Below are positions 55,789 through 64,000 of a DNA stretch of 64,000 nt, in pieces. This DNA comes from Phaeoceros laevis. Its lineage: Eukaryota > Anthocerotophyta > Anthocerotopsida > Notothyladales. The translations under genes were made by a program, and so were the position numbers. The notes beneath the pieces were generated by a model. The model was not told the DNA's origin. It searched no databases and saw only the letters and a list, made by a program, of their open reading frames with translations. The stretch lies in assembly GCA_049999765.1 (NCBI GenBank), contig JBNGIQ010007628.1, positions 1-64,000 of the forward strand. Reading direction: 5' to 3'. Each line of letters begins with the position of its first letter. Positions within the stretch are counted from its first letter, which is position 1.

Positions 55789-57884
55789 ATGACACGGTCC
55801 AAGTTGGACCGGAAGTTGGCCACAGAGGACATGGAGGATCCTCCTCCCGAGCAGGACGAGGCACCTGCAATTTTCTCTAATGGTGCCTTGAAGACAGCAG
55901 CTCAGCCAGAAAGAAATAGTGCTCGTGACTACATTGATGGGCCTCAGAACTCGCAGTGCTCTACCAGCTTTGAAGATCTCGGTGTTGCAGATTGGCTGGT
56001 CGCAACGTGTAAAGAGATGGGTATGAAGAGACCTACGCCCGTACAGCAGGCTTGCGTGCCTCAGATTTTAGCAGGAAAGGACTGTCTGGGTATGGCACAG
56101 ACTGGTAGCGGCAAGACAGCTGCCTTCGCTCTTCCGATACTGCAATTATTATCTCTCAACATCTACGGGGTTTTTGCGCTTGTTCTTACGCCTACAAGAG
56201 AGCTTGCGTTCCAGATAGCAGACCAGTTTCGTGTGTTAGGGTCAGGTATCCACTTGAGATGTGCTGTCGTTATTGGGGGTATGGATATGCTGCAGCAGTC
56301 GAGGGCCTTGATGCAACGCCCACACGTCGTAATTGCTACACCTGGCCGGTTGCATGATATTCTTGCAAACGATCCTGACATCGTCAAGGTGTTCTCAAGG
56401 ACCAAGGTACGGTAGCCCACAACATGAACCCCGGCCAGCAGGTAATAAAAATTACACTGACCTGCAATTTTTGTGGGAATGCAGTTCATGGTCTTTGATG
56501 AGGCAGATCGCCTGCTAGATGTGGGTTTCGAGAAGGAGATCCGGTTGGTGCTGAGCTCTGTTCCCACCGATCGTCAAACTTTACTCTTTTCTGCAACCAT
56601 GACAAGTAACCTCAAAGCCCTGCAAGAGCTTTCTTTGGATAAGGCTTTTACCTATGAGGCGTATGAGGGTTTAAAGACCGTTGAAACTCTGGACCAGAAG
56701 TACATATTTTTGCCAGCCAACGTAAAAGAAGTGTACCTGGCACATCTGCTGTCGTCTTTGGATTGGCTCACAGAGACGTTCTCGACTATTCAGATTTCTA
56801 GCTGCAGGTACTGCTTGTACAGTTCGTATCTCTTTGTTTTTGTCCTGCGGAGTCTGTGCAAAATTTGGGGATTGTGGTAGGGGTAACTTTGCAATCTGTG
56901 TGAGTGAGTTGTTGGCCTTTTCTTTCAACAACTTGCTGTTGCATTCTGAGTGTTTGAAGTATTGTAGGACATGCCATCTTTTGAGCTCAATGCTGGAAGA
57001 CTTGGGGACAGATGTGGTTGCTATGCACTCTATGAAATTACAAGGTCAAAGACTAGCAGCACTGAAGCGCTTCAAGTCGGGACAAGTTCCTGTCCTCATC
57101 GCAACTGATGTTGCCAGCAGGGGTCTGGACATCCCTACAGTGGATCTTGTCATCAACTATGATGTACCCAGGTAGTTTTCTGAACAGCCTTTTCAAAATT
57201 TCCTGCACTTCAGCACTTTACCACTAGGTCCTTCCAGCCGCGTGTGGTTTGGAAAACTAGTGTTCATCCTCTGCACATGGTTTGCGGAGATCTCAGTGGC
57301 CATTGTTTGCAATAATAAGCACTCGTCACCTTTTTGCAGATTTGCTCGTGATTATGTGCATCGGGTTGGTCGAACAGCTCGGGCTGGCAGAGGTGGTGCT
57401 GCTATTAGTCTTGTTACTCAGGTAGTGACATCAGCAACCTTTTTGGATTGACCACGCTGGAATGTGCTGGGTGGATTGGCAGCTTTTGAACTGCATTTTC
57501 TACAATATCTAACCCTGGTTCTTCAATGTGTGTGCAGTTTGATGTTGAGCTCATCCAGGAGATAGAAACCTTAATTGGAAGAAATTTGGAGGAGTATGAG
57601 GTTGATGAAGACACAGTTTTGAAAGGGATAACAAAGGTGAAGTTAGGTCCTCGTTACTGTGATTCTCATTTGGGTTTTTGGGGTGTACTAAGACTGCTGA
57701 AATGATTGTTACCCGAGGGACTGAATGTAAGTTGTCTTATTAGGTGTACAAAGCCAAGCGATCAGCCATGCTTAAGCTAGCTGACAGTGGGTTTGAGGAC
57801 AAAGTAAGGGCCCGAAAGGAGGAGAAAAGGAAGTTACGTCGGAGCACCAAACTTTTGCAGAAGAAAAAAATCAAGCGACTGTAG
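55789..57884 (+). CDS. RH36: DEAD-box RNA helicase RH36 (DDX49/Dbp8 group)
   Basis: Six exons, 55789-56406, 56485-56807, 56968-57171, 57340-57421, 57538-57636 and 57744-57884, give 488 residues, matching plant RH36. All helicase motifs are present in order: Q motif 'TPVQQ', I 'AQTGSGKT', Ia 'PTRELA', Ib 'TPGR', II 'DEAD', III 'SAT', V 'ATDVASRGLDIP' and VI 'HRVGRTAR'. The C-terminal extension is lysine/arginine-rich ('KLLQKKKIKRL'), as expected for a nucleolar protein. The RH36/Dbp8/DDX49 group works in 18S rRNA processing; Arabidopsis RH36 is needed for gametophyte cell-cycle progress. The end of exon 2 ('STIQISSC') is unusual where relatives have an 'IIFVSTC' strand, so motif IV is weakly conserved. 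Confidence 0.95.
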
Positions 57885-58349
57885 GACCTGTCAGTAGGTA
57901 AGGAAGATGGAAGCTGAGATGTTGGAGCTATTGATGCACCATGTGTCTGTCATGCCGTGTGTGGATGTACATTCGTGGATGTAATTGTTTTGCAAGATCT
58001 AGCGTGTTGCAAATTTCCATCTACTGTGAGCAGAGTTCAGTTCAAACTCATCTTTGGAAGCAAATAGTCGCTTTCACATACATCTGCAAAGTGATGACTG
58101 ATCAACACAGTGGCCTACGTTTGCGTACATCAACTCAGTCTGTGTGCGCTTGCAATTGGTTTGCAAAGAGGCATTGTGCCTTTGTTGACTTACTAGCAGC
58201 AGTCGGACATCTAACAGTAGTTGTGTAAATTTTCACCTTGATTCAGGACTTGCAAATATTCATGTGTTATGATGACTGATCAACACTGTAGCCTACTCTT
58301 GCTTTGATCAACTTAGTCCGTGTCTGCTTTGTCACCACCTCTCTGGTCA

Positions 58350-58965
58350 GCATGTATGCAAGATGTGGCAGCATTGCAAATGTGGAGCAGGCCTTTGACA
58401 CCATCAAGTCATATCAGTGTGATGTGGTATCATGAATTGTGATTATGTGTATCAGGAGATTTGGAACTAGGCATGCAGCTTTCTGTTGACATGAGACAGA
58501 CTGGTGTACCTCCAGATGAAGTGACCTTGCGTTTCCTCCTTTTAAGGCTTGCAGAAGCACTGGAGCTGTGAACACATATGGTCGACGGCATCCGGACTTT
58601 GTGTTCTGCGGAGTTGAGTTCATTCACAACTTGGAAAACCTCAAGTGTGGTTTCCTGGAGTGCCCTGATGGCAGGATATGCCCTACAGCGAAAGGTGAAA
58701 TGAGTCTGCAATGCTATGATGAAACGCTAGTGTCAGGCACAAAAGCAGCTCCAGTCACGGTCCCCTGCCTCATAGCATCATGCAGTCAAGCTGGCATGTT
58801 GGAGTCAGTTGGACGAAGTCCTACACTCTTTGGGTCAATGGCAGGGATTGCGACAACTCTGCAACCAGGGAGCATCACTCAAGCATGGTTGATCTCCTTG
58901 GCCGTGCAGGACTGCTGCAACAGGTTGAAGACGTTATCTTGACGATGCCTGTCCAGACGAGTGTA
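58350..58965 (+). pseudogene. PPR gene remnant
   Basis: Fragments of a PLS-class PPR gene appear in changing frames: 'MYARCGSIANVEQAFDTI' near 58351, 'VVSWSALMAGYAL' near 58648, 'LIASCSQAGMLE' near 58770, and 'MVDLLGRAGLLQQVEDVI' near 58886. The order matches the end of a PPR array and the E motif, but stop codons and frame changes separate the pieces. It lies 2 kb from an intact DYW-class PPR gene on the other strand and could derive from it or a relative. Confidence 0.75.
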
Positions 58966-59825
58966 TGAGTAATGATCCCACGGAAACTCAGTGCACAGGC
59001 TGATATCTGACAGCATGAGGTCTTACCATTTTGGATGACGGTTTGGCCTTCGAACACACTATTCTGAGATCCTTGGTGCAGCAAGGCGTTGCTGAAGATC
59101 TTGTCTGTTTGTCTCAAGTGCTTTGCTGGGCATGATGCCTGCCCTGGTATATCTACCGCTTTGGCTATCCTTTTACCTTGGAGGCTCTTGAAGGAGACAC
59201 GGAGGCATAGATGGTGCCAGCTCACTGGGATGGAGACAATGATTATGAGACAGCCCGAGTGTTCAGGTTTTCATATCGAGGAGAGGAAATCCAGGACGAA
59301 ACACTGCAGCTCAAGAGAAAATGGAAAGCAACTAGCTAGATGCACCAAAGCCTTCTTCATGGCAGTCCAGCGATGGTTTATGTAGTGGTCCTGGCCCCGA
59401 GAACGGCTCTGGAGTGGCTTTGTCTTCAGAGCTTCGAATCATGGATGTTGAAGTTGGGAGCTAGTTATACAAGCTTGTACTTTAACAGTCGTAGGTTCTC
59501 ACACATGCATGGGTTCTCAGTCGCACATCAATGAACACGTGTCCAGTGTTCATTACTTGGAGTTCCTGCCCCAGGCTCTTCTGACCGCGTGAACGTGATC
59601 GACAAGGCACACGAAGGCCAACTGCCAGTGTGATGCGGGAATCATGGTCTCTGACGTGACAATCTAGTTCCCATCAGCCGGTCTGACTACACTTCAAGGA
59701 CTTCATCCACTTCAGCATTGCACGCTTGTACCTCCACCTCGAGCTGTCCCGCGACACGGAACGAGCCTCGGTGCCGCTTCTGGGATGAGCCGACTGCCGA
59801 TTTGAAGGATTTGACTGCTGGGACG
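58966..59825. other. Intergenic, no gene seen
   Basis: Tail of the PPR remnant and the 5' flank of the next frame. The frame of the next gene is open back to about 59718 but without an ATG. Confidence 0.4.
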
Positions 59826-60431
59826 ATGGAGAAGCGGGGGCTGGCCGGTAGCTCCGGTGGATACGCCTGGTCAGGTCGAGCAAAACCGCGACCTGCCCTT
59901 GCCGAGCGGCAGGTTGCAACAGAAACCCCTGTGGCAAAGCAGACGGCGAGGAAGACGGCCCCCGGGCCCAGGGCCTGGGAGGAGCAGCTGGAGTTGCAAG
60001 ACCAAGAATCGGAGGATGAGGAGGTTGAGAATGCGGAGGCGGAAGAGCAGGATTTGGATGAGGAGTTGCAGGTGGATGAAAAGGACCGCCCAAAGGAGCT
60101 CCCCCGCAGAGTGCAATATGCTGTAAAGCGGGCGCCCCCAATGGGTTGTGACTTGCACACTCTCAGCAGGCAGGAATTTGACACGGAAGTGGTTTGCAGA
60201 TTGCGCTTGAAGCTGAACCAGTTCCTGGAAACTGGTGCAAGCCTGGTGGATACGATTCAGGAATTTGAGCAACTCAACCGAAGACGGTCCGGTTTGCAGA
60301 GGCCAAGAGTGGGCGCTGAGGTGCTGGATGTTGTCCAGGACATTGCTTCCAAGAACTTCGAGCAGTCGGAGCGGCTGGTGAAAGCGCTCATCCAGTTTCA
60401 GGCTGAGGCTCCGGGGCAGCCGAGGAAGTAG
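59826..60431 (+). CDS. Charged protein of unknown family
   Basis: Open frame giving 201 residues from ATG 59826; the frame extends upstream without an ATG, so a 5' exon is possible. The first third is basic and Ala/Pro-rich, then a strongly acidic stretch ('DQESEDEEVENAEAEEQD') and a helical C-terminal domain with 'FDTEVVCRLRLKLNQFLETG', 'LVDTIQEFEQLNRR' and 'FEQSERLVKALIQFQ'. Codon use and the absence of stops favour a real gene. An acidic linker between a basic N-terminus and a helical domain would suit a nuclear or axonemal adaptor, but I do not recognise it. Confidence 0.5.
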   Translation: MEKRGLAGSSGGYAWSGRAKPRPALAERQVATETPVAKQTARKTAPGPRAWEEQLELQDQESEDEEVENAEAEEQDLDEELQVDEKDRPKELPRRVQYAVKRAPPMGCDLHTLSRQEFDTEVVCRLRLKLNQFLETGASLVDTIQEFEQLNRRRSGLQRPRVGAEVLDVVQDIASKNFEQSERLVKALIQFQAEAPGQPRK

Positions 60432-60880
60432 CAGAAATGTGCATTTTTTCTAGGATTTCTGCGGAAGAAGTCGACAAAATCATGACAAGCGCATCACACT
60501 GGAAGTGTGCAAGCTGATGTTTGGACGCCGGATGACAACAGCCATTCGACTTCCTGTCTTCACAGATCCTGCTGGCAGACCTCGGTCATGACCTTACGCG
60601 TTGTCCTGGTCACCCTAGATGACGTGAGACTGGAGTAATTGACGAGAGTGAAACAGAGACAGACGGCAGTCTGGTCTCGATATCTCCGCACAGGTCTCAC
60701 AATTTTCAGATCAAGTGCATGGTTTAGAAGCCCTCGGTCCCTTAAGTTGCTTTACCGGACTGGATGACACCTGCTCACAATTCAAGATCAAAAGTAGATC
60801 AGGTTGTGAACAGGGAGTGAAACCCGTCCTTCTTGCTGCACCTTCAAGCTCTTGTTTGAAACCACAAAGTCACAAATCCA
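60432..60880. other. Intergenic between convergent genes
   Basis: About 450 bp holding the 3' ends of the charged-protein gene and the DYW-class PPR gene. No further feature seen. Confidence 0.4.
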
Positions 60881-63418
60881 TCACTGCCTATCGCCACATG
60901 AACATATCCCATCCACAAAGCGGTGCACACGATGTGCATCTCTGACTATGATGTCCCGCTTTTCCAGCCTCGACATGATCTTGGTACTACTATGGCAGTC
61001 ATTGCACATTCGAAGATTCTTGGTAACAAGCAGAGTTGTGCCATCAGGAGTGTGCAGAATACCATATGCCAATGCCAGTTTCTCAGCGTGTCCGCAAAGT
61101 GCATCTTCTTTTGCGGTTTCAGGTACTACTTTCAGCACCAAGTTAGTGTGTGCTATGTGACCTCCTTCCACCTTTAATTTTGAATTCACGCTGCTTGACT
61201 TTGAGGAAACATCAGCCCTCTCTTCTCCCACTATGAACTCAAGGACATTGCTTGACACTTCTATGCAGGCCTTCGCAGCTTTTTTCTTTGCACCTGCAGA
61301 CTTTCTCAAGCTCTCCGTTTTTTGTACATCGCTCCACCTGCCAGCATTTGCATAAATGCTACCCATTAGGACATAGGCAGACGCATGATCAGGTTCCAGT
61401 TCTACTAGCCGGTCGAAACATCGCCTTCCACGCTCTGCATCACCATGACTTTTGCATGCACTCAGCAAAGATGTCCAGCCCACAACATGGTTGTCAAAGG
61501 GCATTGTCTGCAACATGTTCTCTGCCTCAGCAAGATGTCCTGACCGCCCAAGAAGATCAACCATGCAGCTATAGTGATGCAGAGTGGGTGCGATGCTGTA
61601 CACTTCCACCATTAATCTGAAATACTTCTGGCCCTCATTTACTAGGCCCTCATGACTGCATGCTACAAGCAGACAGAGAAAAGTAACACCATTGGGCGTA
61701 ATGCCTTGCTGTTGCATCTCTTCCAAACACTTCATTGCCATTTTGGCATCACTAGTCTTCGCGTAACCATTCAACAGAGCATTCCAGGTCACTACATCTC
61801 TTGAGGGCATCCTATCGAACACGTCACAAGCATCAACTAAACTTCCGCATTTTGCATACATGTCCACCAGGCAATTACTAACAACCATATCAGCTTCCAG
61901 GCCCCTTTCCACAATCTGTGCATGAAGCTGCTTTCCCTGATGCAAAGCTCCAACGATGGCACATGCTTGCAGGAGGCACAAAAATGTTGCTTCACTCCCT
62001 GCAGTCATGTGCTCCTGCTGCATGCTAGCATAAAGACTAAGGGCTTCACGACCATGCCCATGCTGCACATATCCTGACATCATAGCAGTCCATGTGACCA
62101 GATCCTTTGCCTGTAATGTGTCAAACACCCTGCGGGCATCCTCCAAGTTTCCACATTTTGCATACATATCAATTAGGCAGTTGCGGAGAAACTCATCACC
62201 TCCCAATCCTCGTTCTTCAATTTGTGCATGAAGGTGCCTCCCTTGATTCAAGGTTCCAATGCTAGCACATGCTTGCAAAAGGCACACAAATGTGACACGG
62301 TTTGGTGGAGTCGTGCACTCCTCCTGCATTCTTGCGTGCAGAGCCAAAGCATCGTGACCAAGCCCATGCTGAGCGTATCCAGAAATCATAGCAGTCCACG
62401 TTACCACATCTTTTATGGATATTGTCTCAAAGACACTACGTGCATCCACTAAGCTACCACATTTTGCATACATGTCCACCAAACAGTTGGAAACAAAGAT
62501 ATCGGGTTCATCTCCGCTTTCCAAAATATCAGTATGAACATGCTTGCCAGACGACAGATCCAGTGCACTAGCACAAGCCTTGAGGACTGCAGTAAAGGTG
62601 TGGTTGTCTGGCTTGACAGTTGACTCACGCATTTGCTGATACAGTTTTATAGCCTGGGTCGACCTACCCTGCCTGACATGTGCCAGAATTATCGAGGCCC
62701 ACATGAATGCGTTTGGTGCAGCCACCTTGGCAAAAACCTGCATTGCTTCCTCCAGCCTCCCCTGCTTGTCATACATACCAATCATTTGATTAGCAACCAA
62801 TGTATTTGATTCACACCCACTTCCGAGAGCAAGAGCAAGAGCCCGCCTGCCAAGAGCCAGGTCCTTGTGACACTTGCACCTCTTGAGTACAATGTATACA
62901 AGAGAACTGTCCACATGGGAACCCCGTTGCAAGAGTATCTCTAATGCCTCAACAGCTTTTATCAGCTCGCCCTCTGCACAGAATGTGTTCCAATTTCCAA
63001 TTTTCAAATTCCCCACTTGAGCATCCCATGCAGCTAGTTGTATATCCACCCAAGCAGGCTTGTATTTGTTGTTCAGCCAGAGAGCTTCCTTGGAAGCCCT
63101 GTGGCGAAAGTCAGGATGGTAGCTCCTCTTATCCGGCCTGTTGTCCCACCATTGTGTTGGGTCTAGAAAAAAACCTTGCCACAGGAACTCCTGTCTCTCT
63201 TGCTCTTCCACGATGCAACTTCCTCCAAACGTTGAGGAGGATGTTGCCAACTGCCCCAGACCACCTAGCAATGCTGGTGAGCAGCGCCCTGGTACAACTC
63301 CGACCTCATAAGGTACGGGATGATGGCTAGACAGCATATCGCGCAGTTGAGGAAGAGCAAAATTTGGTTCCATGCGATTAACCAATACCAGATTCGGGTG
63401 CCACGACGTGACAGCCAT
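60881..63418 (-). CDS. DYW-class pentatricopeptide repeat protein with altered C-terminal tripeptide
   Basis: Single exon of 845 residues from ATG 63418. After a leader, PLS repeats run from about residue 150 ('MYAKCGSLVDARSVFETI', 'VVTWTAMISGYAQHGLGHDA'), then E and E+ sequence and a DYW cytidine-deaminase domain. The zinc and catalytic signature is complete: H777-A-E779 ('GHAEKLALAYG') and C805-x-x-C808 ('RMCNDCHSSTK'), with the second zinc site 'HRF...CSC' near the end. The final three residues are D-R-Q instead of D-Y-W. The PG box is degenerate ('KKAAKACIEVSS' in place of the usual K-P-G-x-S-W-I-E). Expected role: C-to-U editing of a chloroplast or mitochondrial transcript. Confidence 0.93.
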   Translation of the reverse strand: MAVTSWHPNLVLVNRMEPNFALPQLRDMLSSHHPVPYEVGVVPGRCSPALLGGLGQLATSSSTFGGSCIVEEQERQEFLWQGFFLDPTQWWDNRPDKRSYHPDFRHRASKEALWLNNKYKPAWVDIQLAAWDAQVGNLKIGNWNTFCAEGELIKAVEALEILLQRGSHVDSSLVYIVLKRCKCHKDLALGRRALALALGSGCESNTLVANQMIGMYDKQGRLEEAMQVFAKVAAPNAFMWASIILAHVRQGRSTQAIKLYQQMRESTVKPDNHTFTAVLKACASALDLSSGKHVHTDILESGDEPDIFVSNCLVDMYAKCGSLVDARSVFETISIKDVVTWTAMISGYAQHGLGHDALALHARMQEECTTPPNRVTFVCLLQACASIGTLNQGRHLHAQIEERGLGGDEFLRNCLIDMYAKCGNLEDARRVFDTLQAKDLVTWTAMMSGYVQHGHGREALSLYASMQQEHMTAGSEATFLCLLQACAIVGALHQGKQLHAQIVERGLEADMVVSNCLVDMYAKCGSLVDACDVFDRMPSRDVVTWNALLNGYAKTSDAKMAMKCLEEMQQQGITPNGVTFLCLLVACSHEGLVNEGQKYFRLMVEVYSIAPTLHHYSCMVDLLGRSGHLAEAENMLQTMPFDNHVVGWTSLLSACKSHGDAERGRRCFDRLVELEPDHASAYVLMGSIYANAGRWSDVQKTESLRKSAGAKKKAAKACIEVSSNVLEFIVGEERADVSSKSSSVNSKLKVEGGHIAHTNLVLKVVPETAKEDALCGHAEKLALAYGILHTPDGTTLLVTKNLRMCNDCHSSTKIMSRLEKRDIIVRDAHRVHRFVDGICSCGDRQ

Positions 63419-63769
63419 TTTACGGAATCAGTCAAGCCACTTGGGATCGCCTGGATGATCTGCGAGTCATGTCCCACATACAGGTGGCTTGGACCATGTT
63501 GTAGTTGCAGAATGTGAGAGCTTGGTGGACGCTGGGCAGTGGTTCGAGAAGTGGCCACGTTTTTTATGTGGTCAACCAGCTCGGTGGCATCGTGGATGCA
63601 TTTTTGGAAGGAAACCAGGAACTTTGGGAAGTGCCAACATTACACATGCAGCGCTGCGATATCTCATCACTAAAATGGAGGAATGATATGTCTGTTGTGC
63701 TGACTACCGTGAAAATGGACGTCAACTGAACGCTTGTGACGGAAGAGAGGACGGGGGCCACTTAGGGCA
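63419..63769. other. 5' flank of the DYW gene, no gene seen
   Basis: Overlapping plus-strand open frames (63489-63729) show no known motif. Confidence 0.4.
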
Positions 63770-63940
63770 TGGCTTCTCTCCTGTATTTCAAGGTTTCCAG
63801 GCTTGCGCCCCGAATCCGAGTCTTCGGCACAGATGAGGACATTATATGGTCCATGTACTTCAACAATTTCCTCCGGGAGCTCGCTGTCGAGGGAGATGAT
63901 GGGAGCTACAGTTCAACAGCAACGCTGGACGTGCTTTGAC
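63770..63940 (+). pseudogene. Chorismate-mutase-like fragment at the window edge
   Basis: From an ATG at about 63770 the plus strand reads 'VFGTDEDIIWSMYFNNFL', then 'GDDGSYSSTATLDVL' and a TGA. The pattern I-W-x-x-Y-F ... G-D-D-G-x-Y-x-S-T-A-x-x-D is that of the middle of plant chorismate mutase, the first committed step from chorismate to phenylalanine and tyrosine in plastids. Upstream chorismate-mutase sequence is not visible, and the stop falls where the family continues 'CLQALSRR'. Either a processed or decayed fragment, or one exon of a gene continuing past 64000. Confidence 0.4.
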
Positions 63941-64000
63941 ATGAGGTGCTGCTGCTAACCAGATCTGGTTATTGGATTGCCTGACGCTAACACGGCTTCG

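Noticed and set aside
1-64000. CRISPR array, operon, phage or bacterial island
   Set aside because: No regularly spaced repeats of that kind, and spliced plant genes occur throughout.
1-64000. tRNA and rRNA genes
   Set aside because: No cloverleaf with conserved A and B boxes or rRNA signature was noticed; a covariance-model scan would be decisive.

Overview
The window is nuclear DNA of a green land plant. The genes are split by GT-AG introns, mostly about 70 to 200 bp, and the products are plant-specific: a plastid sulfiredoxin, SKU5-like protein, TORNADO1-like Roco protein, PP7 phosphatase, ABCI-type ATPase, SUPERMAN-type zinc finger and long PLS-class PPR proteins. An intact DRC9/IQCG gene, a flagellar nexin-dynein regulatory complex subunit, points to a plant with swimming sperm, so not a flowering plant. 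Compact genes, about 3 kb per gene and several PLS-PPR genes fit a seed-free plant with much organellar RNA editing. A Selaginella-like lycophyte is my best guess; a hornwort is possible. No bacterial features, CRISPR arrays, rRNA or tRNA genes were seen.

1-9.4 kb: a short gene resembling only the N-terminal half of UBE2O/UBC23-type E2 enzymes; a decayed CYP71-clan P450; a nine-exon CYP85-clan P450 with one frame lesion; ribosomal protein eS17. 9.4-15.5 kb: an SPC24-like coiled-coil gene inside a segment repeated in inverted orientation at 45 kb, a C2H2 repressor and a small plastid protein. 15.9-23.2 kb: PP7, a MITE-like repeat, DRC9, and an SKU5-similar gene convergent with it. 23.8-32.5 kb: two weak gene candidates, an unrecognised tail-anchored coiled-coil protein, V-ATPase subunit F, sulfiredoxin and a penta-EF-hand protein. 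32.7-45 kb: a head-to-head pair of PPR genes, a TIR element, ABCI20-like ATPase, VPS55 and a plastid Rossmann-fold protein. 45-49.5 kb: repeats and strong hairpins without a credible gene. 49.5-64 kb: a Roco (LRR-Roc-COR) gene broken by three small tandem duplications, RNA helicase RH36, a PPR pseudogene, an unrecognised charged protein, a DYW-class PPR and a chorismate-mutase-like fragment at the edge.

The genes are unrelated housekeeping and organelle genes rather than a pathway cluster. The unusual layer is in the DNA: short tandem duplications recur in coding and noncoding sequence and cause most of the visible frame lesions. I found no convincing new multi-gene system. Some open reading frames begin at non-ATG codons; I have moved starts to ATG or to inferred upstream exons and say so. 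All exon boundaries were placed by eye from splice consensus, reading phase and remembered family sequence.
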